A DNA stretch of 52,279 bases from Acidithiobacillus ferrivorans (GCA_020723125.1 DYJM01000005.1:1-52279); one strand, 5' to 3'. Counted from the stretch's first letter, positions 16,620 to 27,337 are shown. Made by a program: numbers and translations. Notes: generated from the sequence alone by a model not told the origin.

Positions 16620-18593
16620 TCATCTGTACCAATTAGCTGAATTTTGCAAAGCTGACAAGAGGCCGCTCATGCGCAGGGTTCTGCGGGTAATGGCCTGTTG
16701 CAGACCGGCTTGCGGGGCAAATAAGCTGAATTTCTCGCGAGCCCGGGTAATGGCTGTATATAACAGTTCCCGGCGGATTACCGCGCTATCCTGCGGCGGC
16801 AGAATCAGCGCCGTGTGCTGGAACTCTGAACCTTGGGATTTGTGCACGGTCATGGCCCAGGCGCTTTCGCTGTATTTGAGGCGGCTGGGGAGTATGGCGC
16901 GGGGCCGTGGGTCGTTGCCGGGAAAGTAAACCCGTAACTTGCCTTGCGGATCGGGGAGAGCAATACCGATGTCACCGTTGCTCAGCCCCAGCTGGGGATC
17001 ATTGCGGGTAATCAGGGCGGGGCGTCCGGCATACCAGAGCCCCTGGGTTTTGAGGATGCCGGTTTCCTGCAGATGGTCTTCAATGGCCTGGTTGATTCCG
17101 GCAACGCCCCAGGGCCCCTGGCGCAGGGCGCAAAGCAGGCGGAATGCACCATATTGTTCGAGAATCTGTTGTACCCAAAGGGCGTGTTCCTCAATATTTT
17201 TGCCGCCCCCCCGGCGGATATTTTCCCAGAGTGGCCGGTAGCCTGAGTGGCTGTCCGCCAGTTGCAGGATCTGCGCAATTTCCGGGGCCTCGTACCATTG
17301 GAGCACGGCTTCCTGGTGGAGTGTCTGGATAGCCAGGGATGTTTGTCCCTGTTGCACGGCGTCAGCCAGCGCGCCAATTCCGACGTTAAAGCGATGACTG
17401 CGTTGCAGTCGCACCACTCCGCTGGCAAGTGGATTGGTAGATCGGCGGTCTGCCTCCAGCGTGCAGTCGCAAGTCTCCTCCAGCCAGGTGCAGGTTGCAC
17501 TGTCGTAGGACCCGGTATGATTGCAAAGATCGGCAAGTACCGCGCCCGCCTCGACGGAAGCCAACTGGTCCTGATCTCCCAGCAAAATCAGTTGGGCATG
17601 TTCGGGTAGGGCACGCAACAGGGCGGCCATCATTTCCTGATGAATCATGGAGGCTTCATCGACGATCAGCACATCCAGATCCAGGGGGTGCTGGCGGTCA
17701 TGGCGAAAGCGGCGGGTTCCGGGACGTGCACCGAGCAGGCTGTGCAGGGTGCGCGCCGGGCCGATGCGCGCAAAGGCGGTCGCCAGATTCTGTTGACCCA
17801 GCGGCGGCAACTGGGCAATGGCGTTGTGCAGGGATTCATTGATGCGCACGGCGGCCTTGCCGGTAGGTGCGGCGAGCACGATCCGCAACGAAGCACTGTT
17901 GTGCTGCGCCATGAGCAGGGCCATCAGGCGCGCTGCTGTGTAGGTTTTGCCCGTACCCGGGCCACCCGTGATGATGGTGAAGCGGCCACGCATGGCCAGC
18001 GCACAGGCAATTTTCTGCCAGGGAAGATTTTCCGGCGAACCTGAAGTGTCAGCGGGGAAAAGCTGTGCCAGCAGCGGTTTCAGTATTTCTGCCGGGACGG
18101 GATTGAGCGCCCTGCGACTGACCTGTTCTGTCAGTGTCCGGGCGATGCACTGGGCATCGCGCCAGTAGCGCCGCAGATACAGACAGCCCTGATCCAGTAC
18201 CAGGGGTGTTTCGCTGTCGTCGTCCTCAGCTTTTGGATGGATACGATCCCTGTTCTCCACCACCTGGCAAGTGCTGAGAATATCCATCCATTGTTGCGGC
18301 TGGGGCCATGCGGCGAGGATATGGCGCAGTTCTGAGATCCGTTCCGGTGGCCCGCTGAGAAAGCGCTCGGGCTCATGCAGAAAAAGGTCGAGCTGCAGAC
18401 AGGTATGTCCTTCGCCTTCCAGGCGGGCGAGCAGTGCTGCCGCCAGCGGCAAGAGGGCCGGTGCCTGGGGTTCCAGGCTGAGCAGAAAACGCGCAAAACT
18501 CAGATCGAGGGCTCGCAACCATTGCGCTTCCGTCCAGTCTTGCAAAAGCTGGAGAAGGGCTTCGGGATTGGTATGACAAGTGGCCTGACTCAT
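16620..18593 (-). CDS. recD: Exodeoxyribonuclease V alpha subunit
   Basis: RecD is the 5'-3' helicase of the RecBCD double-strand-break repair enzyme. The 657-residue protein has Walker A GGPGTGKTYTAARL (about residue 212), IVDEASMIHQEMM (motif II), LLGDQDQLASVEAG (motif III), and C-terminal AMTVHKSQGSEF and LLYTAITRARE (motifs V/VI). Its start overlaps the recB stop by 4 bases (ATGA). It is the last gene of the recC-recB-recD run. Confidence 0.95.
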   Translation of the reverse strand: MSQATCHTNPEALLQLLQDWTEAQWLRALDLSFARFLLSLEPQAPALLPLAAALLARLEGEGHTCLQLDLFLHEPERFLSGPPERISELRHILAAWPQPQQWMDILSTCQVVENRDRIHPKAEDDDSETPLVLDQGCLYLRRYWRDAQCIARTLTEQVSRRALNPVPAEILKPLLAQLFPADTSGSPENLPWQKIACALAMRGRFTIITGGPGTGKTYTAARLMALLMAQHNSASLRIVLAAPTGKAAVRINESLHNAIAQLPPLGQQNLATAFARIGPARTLHSLLGARPGTRRFRHDRQHPLDLDVLIVDEASMIHQEMMAALLRALPEHAQLILLGDQDQLASVEAGAVLADLCNHTGSYDSATCTWLEETCDCTLEADRRSTNPLASGVVRLQRSHRFNVGIGALADAVQQGQTSLAIQTLHQEAVLQWYEAPEIAQILQLADSHSGYRPLWENIRRGGGKNIEEHALWVQQILEQYGAFRLLCALRQGPWGVAGINQAIEDHLQETGILKTQGLWYAGRPALITRNDPQLGLSNGDIGIALPDPQGKLRVYFPGNDPRPRAILPSRLKYSESAWAMTVHKSQGSEFQHTALILPPQDSAVIRRELLYTAITRAREKFSLFAPQAGLQQAITRRTLRMSGLLSALQNSANWYR

Positions 18594-21500
18594 GATGCGC
18601 GTTCTCCGGACGCAAACAACTGGTCCATCTCTTCAACCAGTGCCGGATTGGCGGGCAGATGAAGGATTCCGCGTTGCGGTCCTTCCAGTCCGCGCAGATA
18701 GAACAGGAGGGTTCCCCCCAAATGTGCCTGCGGATCGTAATTCCTGCCCAGACGCTGCTGCAGTAAGCGGTGCAGGGCCAGTTGATAAAGACTGGCCTGC
18801 AGTTCATAACGATGTTGCAGGGTCTGCTGCTGCATGGCCTGTTCATGATAATCCTGATCCTCGCTGCCGAGGACATTGGATTTGTAATCCATGACAAAAT
18901 ATTGACCGGCATCAGCAAATACCAGATCCATGAAGCCGCGCATCATGCCGTGGACAACGCGATCCGGCAGACGCGGCCGCTGCATGCCGGGAAGCATCTG
19001 GTCGGTGCAGAGCTGGTCCAGTTCCCGGCTGCGCAGTGCGGCGCTGGGAAACCAGAAAGCCATTTCACTCTGATAGTGCTGCAGGTTTTCCAGGCTCAGG
19101 CCGGATGCCGTGAGGGGCGTCCGGACGATGGCTTGCAGCCATTCCAGGGTGCCTTCTGCCCAGTCGGACAGACCCGCCTGTTCACAGGCCTGGGCGATAC
19201 GTGAAGCGCTGCCCTTTTGCAAAACAGTGGCGAACCCTTGCCCGGCGAGCGTTTGCAGTTGGTCATGGAGGAAAGTTCCGGCACGCATTCCCTGTGGGTA
19301 GTGGTGCCAGATGTCCCCTTGGTGGGCACGTCGTGCACTGGGCAGGGCAGATGGGGAAAGATCACGCACCAGCAGGGAAAAACTGCCTACTCCCCAGGTT
19401 TTATCGAAGTGACCATGATAATCGGGAATCCGGCTTTGCGTATTGCTGGTGCTGGCGACCAAGGGGGTAACCGGGATTTCTGTAGACAGGGGGTGGAGCT
19501 GGAGGTTTTCCCTGAGGATGGCATTTTGCTGGAGGCGCTTGAGCAGCTCGGGTAAGGCCATATTATGGCGCTGCTTCCCCAGCAGATAGGCGATGGCGCT
19601 GTGATCAAAAATGGGCGATTTAGCCGAGCTGGGTTCCGCCAGTCCCAGGAAGAGGGCATATTCCGCACGGGTCAGCGCCACGTACAGCAGGCGTAAATCT
19701 TCCTGCAGGCGGGCGCGTTCCGTCGCCTCTGAGTCGCCCCGCTCCCAAATAATCTGCGCTGCGCCACCCCCTTCGATCTGAATTTGATAATCCTCCCCCT
19801 TTTCCTTCTTGTAAGTGGCAATAAATGGCAGAAAAACCAGAGGGTATTGCAAGCCTTTGGCGGCGTGGATGGTGACCACCCGAATCAGCTCGGCATCACT
19901 TTCCAGGCGGAGAATGTGGGCATCACTCTGATCATGCTTGGCGGCGATGGCCTCGCGCAGAAAATGAATCAGCGCCTCAGGTCCTTCGCGGGTGGCGCTG
20001 GCGCTTTGCAGGAGTTCGCCAAGCTGAAGAAGATTGCTCAGGCGCCGTTCTCCATCAGGGTGGCGCAGCAGCTTTCGGGCTATGGCAAAGCGGTGGATGC
20101 TGTGATGCAACATGGCCAAAACGCCCTGACGCCGCCATCTGCGCGACAAGTCCTGAAAACTGGCCAGTTGTTCTTCCCAGGCATTTTCATCCCGATTGAA
20201 AGCATCCAGTTCCTGATGGGACAAGTCGAGCAGCGGCAGGGCCAGAGCGACGCGCAGGCGTTGGGTGTTTTCCGGATCGGCAACGGCTTCCAGCCAGAGC
20301 AGCAGATCTTGTGCTTCGGGAGTATCATATACAGATTGTTTTTCCGCGAGAAAAACACTGCGCACGCGCCGCCGTTGCAGGGCTTCGCGGATACAGGCCG
20401 CCTCATGACGGTCACGCACGAGAATGGCGATGTCTCTCCCGCTTACCCGGCGTATTTGCTCAGCGTTTTCCCGGCGAAAACCGGTTTCAGGGTTGCTGAG
20501 TATCTGGACAATGCATTCTGCTGCCTGTTCGGCGGCATGGTACAAATAATCCGCTTTGTTGAGGGGTTTTGCAGCGGCCCAGATGGTCAGGGCGGGTCCG
20601 GGTTGCTTGCTGAGTTGCCAGTAGGCGTTTTTGCCATTGGCTCGGACGGGCCAATAGGGCAAGGGATTGTCCGCACCCCCTTTGGCATAGGCAAAGGCGC
20701 CTTCGGATAGTTCTGCTTCGGCTTCGCCATAGAGCGCATTGAGCGCGGCTACCAGTGGCTTGCTGGAGCGGAAATTGGTGTCGAGCTGATAGTGCCGGCC
20801 TGCGGTCAGGCGTCGTGCCTGCAGATAACTCTGGATGTCGGCGCCGCGAAATCGATAAATGGACTGCTTGGGATCACCAATGAGCAGCAGGAGGCGCTCG
20901 GGGGTGTTGCTTGCCGTGGCGTAAATGGCGTCGAAAATCCGGTATTGCAGGCTGGAGGTATCCTGAAATTCATCGACCATGGCCACCGGATACTGGCTTT
21001 GCAGACGGCTTTTGAGTTGTTCGGCACGGGCCGGGTCACTCAGGGCGTCGGCGAGGCGGCGTTGATAATCGTGAAAGCTGACCTGATGATGCATGGCCTT
21101 GAGGGTTTCCAGGCGCTGCTGAATCCAGGTGGCAGCATGACTTTGAATGTCATGATGAATTTTTTGGAATTGCGCTTTGAGGGTCTCCAGTTCGTCAAGA
21201 ACGGCTTCCAGTATCCGGGCCGAAGACGGTGCTGCAATGGATCGTCCTTTGTTGCAGTTTTCCTGGAGGCTGCTGGCGCAGAGTAACTGACATTTCTCCA
21301 GATTGCCGGGCAGGATTTGTTCGGGGTTATCCAGCCATTTCTGCAAGGCCTCGAAAACCGCTTCCATGGTTTCGGGTTTGTATTTTCCGCCATTGAGGGG
21401 GTTGGCTGCCTTGGGGCCGTTCAGGATCTGGAGGATGTAGTTACGCAAGTCTGCCTGCTGATCAGACCAACGTTGTTTTAAGGATGCAAGCTGCTGCTGC

Positions 21501-22183
21501 AGCGCTGATAGAGTTTGCGAAAGCAGTTCCTGCAGTGTTTGTGTGGGTTTGTCAAAAGTTGCGCCATTACCGAGCAGAGGGACGATTTTGCTTTGCACCT
21601 GATCGGGATCGGCAAAGACTCCCAGCAAGGGGGTCAGCAGGTGTTCCGGGAGCGGATATACTTCCTGCCGCCAGAAGTCGCGGATGGCATCGGCGCGGAG
21701 ATCATTGTCGTCCTGCAGCAGGTTTTCGCGCGGATCACTGCCGGTCAGAAAAGCGTGTTCGCGCAGGCTGCGTTGGCACCAGGCATCAATGGTGAAAATG
21801 GCACTTTGGTCCATGGCATCAGCGGCCAGAGACAGTCGCCAGGCGGCATGCTGACGTGCGGCTGGTTCTGCATAGTCCTCCAGCAATTTCTGCAAAAATG
21901 GATCAACCGGCTGCTGCTCCGGATCACGAAAATACGCGGCCGCTTCCTGCAGACGCTGGCGGATCCGTTCTTTCAGTTCCTGGGTGGCGGCCCGGGTGAA
22001 GGTCATCACCAGTATGTTTTCGGGGAGTAGCGGCATCAGCACGGGCTGACCAGCCTGCCCATGACCGAGAATCAGGCGCAGGTACAATGCCGCAATGGTC
22101 CAGGTCTTTCCGGTGCCGGCACTGGCTTCGATGAGACGACTGCCCCAAAGCGGCATTTTCAGGGGATCCAGTGGCGTACTCAT
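18590..22183 (-). CDS. recB: Exodeoxyribonuclease V beta subunit
   Basis: RecB carries the 3'-5' helicase and the nuclease of RecBCD. From ATG 22183 (overlapping the recC stop as ATGA) it has about 1197 residues. Walker A is SAGTGKTWTIAAL near residue 22. MVDEFQDTSSLQYRIF, LLLIGDPKQSIYRFRGAD and VVTIHAAKGLQYPLVFLPF are the UvrD-like motifs, and LRLLYVALTRAEYALFLG is motif VI. The C-terminal nuclease has FVMDYKSNVLG, with catalytic D and K. A 27-residue upstream in-frame extension inside recC is not used. Confidence 0.95.
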   Translation of the reverse strand: MSTPLDPLKMPLWGSRLIEASAGTGKTWTIAALYLRLILGHGQAGQPVLMPLLPENILVMTFTRAATQELKERIRQRLQEAAAYFRDPEQQPVDPFLQKLLEDYAEPAARQHAAWRLSLAADAMDQSAIFTIDAWCQRSLREHAFLTGSDPRENLLQDDNDLRADAIRDFWRQEVYPLPEHLLTPLLGVFADPDQVQSKIVPLLGNGATFDKPTQTLQELLSQTLSALQQQLASLKQRWSDQQADLRNYILQILNGPKAANPLNGGKYKPETMEAVFEALQKWLDNPEQILPGNLEKCQLLCASSLQENCNKGRSIAAPSSARILEAVLDELETLKAQFQKIHHDIQSHAATWIQQRLETLKAMHHQVSFHDYQRRLADALSDPARAEQLKSRLQSQYPVAMVDEFQDTSSLQYRIFDAIYATASNTPERLLLLIGDPKQSIYRFRGADIQSYLQARRLTAGRHYQLDTNFRSSKPLVAALNALYGEAEAELSEGAFAYAKGGADNPLPYWPVRANGKNAYWQLSKQPGPALTIWAAAKPLNKADYLYHAAEQAAECIVQILSNPETGFRRENAEQIRRVSGRDIAILVRDRHEAACIREALQRRRVRSVFLAEKQSVYDTPEAQDLLLWLEAVADPENTQRLRVALALPLLDLSHQELDAFNRDENAWEEQLASFQDLSRRWRRQGVLAMLHHSIHRFAIARKLLRHPDGERRLSNLLQLGELLQSASATREGPEALIHFLREAIAAKHDQSDAHILRLESDAELIRVVTIHAAKGLQYPLVFLPFIATYKKEKGEDYQIQIEGGGAAQIIWERGDSEATERARLQEDLRLLYVALTRAEYALFLGLAEPSSAKSPIFDHSAIAYLLGKQRHNMALPELLKRLQQNAILRENLQLHPLSTEIPVTPLVASTSNTQSRIPDYHGHFDKTWGVGSFSLLVRDLSPSALPSARRAHQGDIWHHYPQGMRAGTFLHDQLQTLAGQGFATVLQKGSASRIAQACEQAGLSDWAEGTLEWLQAIVRTPLTASGLSLENLQHYQSEMAFWFPSAALRSRELDQLCTDQMLPGMQRPRLPDRVVHGMMRGFMDLVFADAGQYFVMDYKSNVLGSEDQDYHEQAMQQQTLQHRYELQASLYQLALHRLLQQRLGRNYDPQAHLGGTLLFYLRGLEGPQRGILHLPANPALVEEMDQLFASGERAS

Positions 22184-25100
22184 GGGTAGTGTTCCACTTC
22201 CAGTTTTTCCAGCCAGTCGGCAAAAGGATGGTACAGGGCTTCGGCATATTCCTGAAAGCCCCACTGGCGCGGCCCACAGCGCTGGCTGCTCAGGCGGGCA
22301 AAATCCGGATAGTCCCGGGCCAGGCCGGGATAACGCTGTACTTCTCCGTCGCTACGCTGATTCCCTTCATAAATGACAGCGGGGTTGGCGTTGTGTAATG
22401 CGGCAACCGCAGTTTTCAAAGTGACGGGCAGGGGCTGGAGGAGGCCTTCTGCCCAGAAATCCAGCAGTTCTTTGAGAATGTCGGAGGCATTTGCAATGGG
22501 TTGGGTGCTGTGGATCATGGCATCCCTGCCCAGCACAATGGCGCGGCTGGCAATACCCAAATCTGCGGCCAATAATTGCTGTATCCATATATCCGCCATT
22601 TTGTCAGCCTGAATCTGGTTTTTATCATTGAGCAGGCGACTGGCACGGCACTGCAGAAAAGCCCGATGCTGGTCGGCATCCAGATACAAAGGCGGCAGCC
22701 AGTCATCCAGCAGCACATGCCCCGCTTCATGATAAAGCGCGTGGCGTTGCTGCTCGGGCTGCCAGCTTGGCTTCAGGGCCTGCCAGGCCTTGAGGATGGG
22801 TTCAGCGTTGCTGCGCAGCGCCGCCGCCTGTCTTTGTCCCGCAATCCCGAAGGCATAATGACCGCTGCGCAGTTGTGCGGCGATTTTTTGTTTCACGATG
22901 GGCAGCAGCTTTTCCGTGGATTGCACAGTTGTTGCCGCTTCCAGTACGTCGTTAAGCAGACTGTATTGATCCAGTCCATTCAGTACAAAAGTTTCATCGT
23001 CTTCGCTGTCAGCCGGCGCATCCCCAAAAAATGTATCGAGACGCTGCCGGTAAAAGGCGCGTGCCGGACAACGGAAAAATTCGATGAAATCTTTCAGGGT
23101 TCTGGTTGCTGTTTCCGGAACGGGAAGTGCCGGAACGGGCTGGGTCTGATTAGCTCCGGCCTCTTCTTCCGGATCAGGAAACCATTCGCGCGCCCAGGTA
23201 TGGTGTTTTTGTGGATGCTCCAGATATTTCCGGCTGAACGCCTGCAGCGGGTGTTCCTGGGTGATGCGGCGGAGCAGGCGGTTTTTTTCGGGCACGGGGT
23301 CATCGGCGGGATATTTATCCGGCCAGCCCCTGGCGATGGCATCGCGCAACTGGCTGATCATCAATGCCGGTTGACGCGGCTGGTTGTTGCGCGGGTCCCG
23401 ACCCGTCCAGCTGATATACAGAATTTGCCGTGCCGCCAGCAGGGCTTCCAGCATCAGGTAATGATCATCATCCCGGCGTGAACGGTCACCCGGACGACTC
23501 ATGCCCGCCAGGGCCATCAAATCATAATCCGGGCGCGGAGTGCGACGCGGATAGTCTTCCTCGTTCATGCCCAACAGGCAGATCATGGCGAAGGGAACCG
23601 CCCGCATGGGTAACAAGGTGCAGAAGGTGACCCCACCACCGAGAAAATGGCGATGCAATTCCGGCAGCTTGAGCATGTCCAGCCAGTTGGCGCGAAATAC
23701 TGCCAGGGGCAGGTCTTCGGCAAAATCCGCCAGGGCACAATCTTCCAGCCACTGCTGCAGGGCGGCGTCCAGTTGTTGCATGATTTCAGCATCATCTGCA
23801 TCTTCGGCACTGAAAAAATCGGCGAGCAACTGCCGGGCTGCTGCAGCCCAGGCCTGCGGATGCCGCGCGGTGCCCAGCGCCTGCTGCCAGTTTTCCAGAC
23901 GTTCCAGCATCTGATTGAGAGGGCCCAGCAGTGCCGCGTCGAGCCCGCCAACTTCGCCGTAGGCCTCGATATGGGCGAAGTGACTGTCATGGCCATTGGC
24001 ATAGCCGAGATTCAGCCGCTGCAGGGCAAAAGCGCCGGTATTTTGCGCGCCGCAGTAGGACATACCCAATGCGTGGCGATGTTCTGCCGATAAACCCCAG
24101 CGCCACCCGGATTCTTCAAGCCAGGATTCGAGCAGGGGCAGGTCCTCGGTTTCCATGCCAAAACGCCGACGGAAGGCCGGGCAATGCAGCAGATCACGGA
24201 TTTCACTTTGCTGACAGCGCTGCTCCGGTAATTGCAGCAACCAGTCCAGCGCCTGCAGCAGGGGGGATTCTTCCCGGGCCTGCAAATCCACAATATGGTA
24301 AGGAATATAGCGCGCATCTTCGCGATCGTACTGATCAAAAGTGGCGCGAATCAGCGGCGCAAAGCGGCCGATTTCCGGGACCATCACAATGATATCCCGA
24401 GGCTGCATGGAACCGGTGGCAAGATGGTCCAGTAGCTGGTCATGGAGAACCTGCAACTCGCGCAGGGCGCTGTGGGCGACGTGAAAAACGATGGAATGGT
24501 CGCTTTCGCAGACCGGCTGACAGTGTTCCGGAGTAATGACTTCCTGCTCGCGGATCAGTACCTGCAGTTGCCTGAGCAGGGTCTCGCCCCGGTCTTCGCT
24601 GAACAGGTCAATACGCGGGATGGCCAGCGCGCTTTGTCTGGCTTGGGTATCATCCCATTGCTCCAGCATGTTCAGAAAATCCCGACCCTGGCGACCCCAT
24701 TGGGCGAGTAATACATTACATTCACTGTGCAGGTTTTCGGGCGCTATTTGGCTGAGGTCCCGATCCTGGCGCAGGGGCTGGCGGCGGCGTTCGCGGCGGA
24801 GCAGTTCCCGCCCTGAAATGATGTCTCCCCAATAAAAGCGGCAGGGATTGGGTACTGCGAGAATCACCTGCACGCTTTGCCCCAGTGCCGCCAGGGCGCT
24901 CAGGCTTTGTTCGGGCAGGGTGGCCGCCCCGAACAGGACGACCCGGCGGGGCAGGGCCGGAAGCGGTGTTACTCCGTTTGTCATGGCCTTTATGAAAGCC
25001 TGGTGCACTTCGGCCCGGCCCATGACGGCGCTTGGATTCTGTAGCAGCAGATCCTGCTGGACAGCCTGCCAGAGCCGCGACTGCCAACGCTGATCTGCCG

Positions 25101-25659
25101 GTATGCTGACGATTTGCCCCTGCGCGCTGCGCAACGTATCCCGGCCCTCCGCCCAGTCCTGCAGCCAGTCACTGCGATAAACCTGATATTGGTCGAAAAG
25201 ATCGGCAATTTGCGCGGCCATCTGCCAGCGGCGTTCCATGGCAGTGCTGCCGTTGCCGTTGAGATAATGCTGCAGGGGGGCAAAATCAGGGGCGGAGAGC
25301 AGTTTCGGAAGCAGTCGCATCAGTCGCCAGGTCAGTGCTGGCTTATCAAGAGGTGAACGGCTGGCGACCTGCTCCCGGCCCAGTACCCGGACGTAACTGT
25401 CCCAGAGAAAACGTCCCGGCAGCATGACCTTGACGGCCGCACAAATCCCCTCGTGCTCTGCCAGGGTCCACTGCAGCCATTCGGCAATGCCGTTACTCTG
25501 GACCAGAAAAATCTCTTCTTCGAGAGGCTGCAGCGGGTGATTGCGCAGCCATTCGAGGACAGCATCACGGAGCCATTCCAGACGGTCGCCCTGGAGGACA
25601 ATAAAACCGGGCTCCAGGGAGTCGGCCGAACTGTCAGTCAGGTAAGCTTCGGCGCTCAT
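22180..25659 (-). CDS. recC: Exodeoxyribonuclease V gamma subunit
   Basis: RecC recognises Chi and holds the RecBCD complex together. The 1159-residue length is typical. Visible family segments are the opening FIVLQGDRLEWL, IFLVQSNGIAEWLQWTLAE, the VMLPGRFLWDSYVRVLG region, DIIVMVPEIGRFAPLI, RAVPFAMICLLGMNEEDYPR and the C-terminal RTLKDFIEFFRCPARAFYRQRL. Helicase motifs are degenerate, as expected for RecC. Its ATG lies 26 bases inside the 3' end of hvfC, so its expression is probably tied to the hvf genes. Confidence 0.93.
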   Translation of the reverse strand: MSAEAYLTDSSADSLEPGFIVLQGDRLEWLRDAVLEWLRNHPLQPLEEEIFLVQSNGIAEWLQWTLAEHEGICAAVKVMLPGRFLWDSYVRVLGREQVASRSPLDKPALTWRLMRLLPKLLSAPDFAPLQHYLNGNGSTAMERRWQMAAQIADLFDQYQVYRSDWLQDWAEGRDTLRSAQGQIVSIPADQRWQSRLWQAVQQDLLLQNPSAVMGRAEVHQAFIKAMTNGVTPLPALPRRVVLFGAATLPEQSLSALAALGQSVQVILAVPNPCRFYWGDIISGRELLRRERRRQPLRQDRDLSQIAPENLHSECNVLLAQWGRQGRDFLNMLEQWDDTQARQSALAIPRIDLFSEDRGETLLRQLQVLIREQEVITPEHCQPVCESDHSIVFHVAHSALRELQVLHDQLLDHLATGSMQPRDIIVMVPEIGRFAPLIRATFDQYDREDARYIPYHIVDLQAREESPLLQALDWLLQLPEQRCQQSEIRDLLHCPAFRRRFGMETEDLPLLESWLEESGWRWGLSAEHRHALGMSYCGAQNTGAFALQRLNLGYANGHDSHFAHIEAYGEVGGLDAALLGPLNQMLERLENWQQALGTARHPQAWAAAARQLLADFFSAEDADDAEIMQQLDAALQQWLEDCALADFAEDLPLAVFRANWLDMLKLPELHRHFLGGGVTFCTLLPMRAVPFAMICLLGMNEEDYPRRTPRPDYDLMALAGMSRPGDRSRRDDDHYLMLEALLAARQILYISWTGRDPRNNQPRQPALMISQLRDAIARGWPDKYPADDPVPEKNRLLRRITQEHPLQAFSRKYLEHPQKHHTWAREWFPDPEEEAGANQTQPVPALPVPETATRTLKDFIEFFRCPARAFYRQRLDTFFGDAPADSEDDETFVLNGLDQYSLLNDVLEAATTVQSTEKLLPIVKQKIAAQLRSGHYAFGIAGQRQAAALRSNAEPILKAWQALKPSWQPEQQRHALYHEAGHVLLDDWLPPLYLDADQHRAFLQCRASRLLNDKNQIQADKMADIWIQQLLAADLGIASRAIVLGRDAMIHSTQPIANASDILKELLDFWAEGLLQPLPVTLKTAVAALHNANPAVIYEGNQRSDGEVQRYPGLARDYPDFARLSSQRCGPRQWGFQEYAEALYHPFADWLEKLEVEHYP

Positions 25660-26434
25660 GGCGGCTCACAAAGTCGATCATCTGCAGATCCAGCATCTGG
25701 CGCAGGAGCCCCTGCATTTGCTCGGCAACTGTTTGCGCATTCCCGTCAATCTTTCCGTGCTCCAGCCAATGCTGGAAAACGGCGCTTCCAGATTGCGGGT
25801 CTGCATCCAGACTGACCAGTATTTGCAGGCTCAAGGCATCAGGCTCCAGCATCTGGACAGCGTCGTCCCGATCCCGATAAAGGTACAGGGAAACCGGATT
25901 CGGGTCGAGAACGGGGGCTGCGGAGAAGCTTGGCCGCAGTATCAGTTGCTGGACAGGATAGGCATACCGAACCAGCGCATGAACCGGATTCAGCCGTAGC
26001 GGGGTGGTCCAGGGATCCTGCGCTGCTGATCCGCTGTGCTCGGGGACTGTGTCGGTCTGGGCCACACCCAGAGCCAGTTCCAGCCATTCCAGGTGCGCCA
26101 GTTCCAGAGCATAAGGCAGATCCTGCTGAAGACGTTGCGGATTTTGGCTCAGATAGGCCATAAACTCATCGGGAATCTGGCGAAAAAACGGACTGCGACA
26201 GGCATGTTCAGCAATGAACGTATCTCGCCAGCGCAGATATCGGGCTTCACCCAGGCAGCGAATCCACAGAGGAAAGCAGGCACGCAGGGCGGCATCAAAA
26301 TTACCCACCAGCAGTTCCCGGTAAAGTTCTAGCGCTTGGGCATCCATAAATCCTGGAGGGGGTTGCTGGACCGGATTGCGCAGATGGGCAGTCAGTATCC
26401 TGAGCCGGTCCGGTTCATTGGGCGTATCAGACAT
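25634..26434 (-). CDS. hvfC: HvfC-type (DUF2063) partner of an MNIO enzyme
   Basis: The 266-residue protein matches the DUF2063/HvfC family: an N-terminal helical domain (LTAHLRNPVQQPPPGF, ALELYRELLVGNFDAALRACFP, YLRWRDTFIAEHACRSPFF) and a C-terminal winged-helix-like part. In known systems HvfC/BufC helps the multinuclear iron oxidase (HvfB/BufB) engage its precursor peptide. Its start overlaps the hvfB stop by several bases (ATG 26434, alternative 26440), and its end overlaps recC. Confidence 0.85.
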   Translation of the reverse strand: MSDTPNEPDRLRILTAHLRNPVQQPPPGFMDAQALELYRELLVGNFDAALRACFPLWIRCLGEARYLRWRDTFIAEHACRSPFFRQIPDEFMAYLSQNPQRLQQDLPYALELAHLEWLELALGVAQTDTVPEHSGSAAQDPWTTPLRLNPVHALVRYAYPVQQLILRPSFSAAPVLDPNPVSLYLYRDRDDAVQMLEPDALSLQILVSLDADPQSGSAVFQHWLEHGKIDGNAQTVAEQMQGLLRQMLDLQMIDFVSRHERRSLPD

Positions 26435-27272
26435 CTGCATGGGCTGCTGTTTGCTGTGCAATTTTTCGGGCCTCGCGCAATAAATCCGTCAGGGGCGGGA
26501 TTTGGTTATCCCATTCCAGCAGAGTGGGCTTGGGGCCAAATTGCTCCCGACTGTGTTGCAGCAGTTTCCATACGGCAGGGTCCACAGCAGCATCGTGGGT
26601 ATCAATCAGCCAGCCGTTCACATGCTGCTGGTGTCCGGCGATGTGTTGATAAGCGATGCGTTCTGCGGGCAAACACTGCAAAAATTCCAAAGCATCGTAG
26701 TGATGATTGCAACTGTTCACATACAGGTTGTTGAGGTCCAATAACAGCTCGCAGCCGGATTTTGCCAGCAGCCCCAGAAGAAAGTCCTGCTCGCTCATGG
26801 TGCTGTGTGTGTAATCACCATAGTAGGCCGTGTTTTCGATAATCAAGGGCATTTTCAGGAAATCCTGGACCTGCATCACCCGCTGGGCGACATATTCCAG
26901 CATTTCTTCCGTCAGCGGCAGGGGCAATAAATCGTAAAGTTGACCCCGGTCGGAGCAAAAAGCCAGATGCTCGCTGTAGTGCTGAATGCCGTGCTCTTGC
27001 ATGAAGTCGCCCACGGCTTCCAGGAGATCCATATCGAGCGGTTCCGGCCCGCCGATGGACAGGGAAAGACCATGACAAATAAAAGGATATCTATCCGTCA
27101 ACTGACGGAGCTGCTGTTCCGGGCGGCCACCAAAGCCAATCCAGTTTTCCGGAGCCAGTTCAAAAAAACGGATATCACTCTGGGCAAGGGCCAGTAAGTC
27201 GTCCAGAAACTCCCTGCGCAGGCCAAGGCCAATGGCATTTTCAGGCAGATTGGTGCCATGGGTTCCCGGCAT
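26427..27272 (-). CDS. hvfB: HvfB-type (DUF692/MNIO) multinuclear non-haem iron oxidase
   Basis: The 281-residue TIM-barrel-like protein has the metal-ligand segments of the DUF692 family: FFELAPENWIG near residue 37, FICHGLSLSIGGPEPLD, HYSEHLAFCSDRGQLYDLLP, MPLIIENTAYY, LLLDLNNLYVNSCNH and YQHIAGHQQHVNGWLIDTH. Enzymes of this family modify cysteines of precursor peptides to copper-binding oxazolone/thioamide groups. A matching Cys-rich precursor (27338-27682) lies immediately upstream and an HvfC partner immediately downstream. No strong ribosome site is seen before ATG 27272. Confidence 0.9.
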   Translation of the reverse strand: MPGTHGTNLPENAIGLGLRREFLDDLLALAQSDIRFFELAPENWIGFGGRPEQQLRQLTDRYPFICHGLSLSIGGPEPLDMDLLEAVGDFMQEHGIQHYSEHLAFCSDRGQLYDLLPLPLTEEMLEYVAQRVMQVQDFLKMPLIIENTAYYGDYTHSTMSEQDFLLGLLAKSGCELLLDLNNLYVNSCNHHYDALEFLQCLPAERIAYQHIAGHQQHVNGWLIDTHDAAVDPAVWKLLQHSREQFGPKPTLLEWDNQIPPLTDLLREARKIAQQTAAHADV

Positions 27273-27337
27273 TTATGCGGCTTCGGGCAGCGCTGAGTGG
27301 GCTGACGTGGGCTTCATAAACGACGGGGGCGCTACAA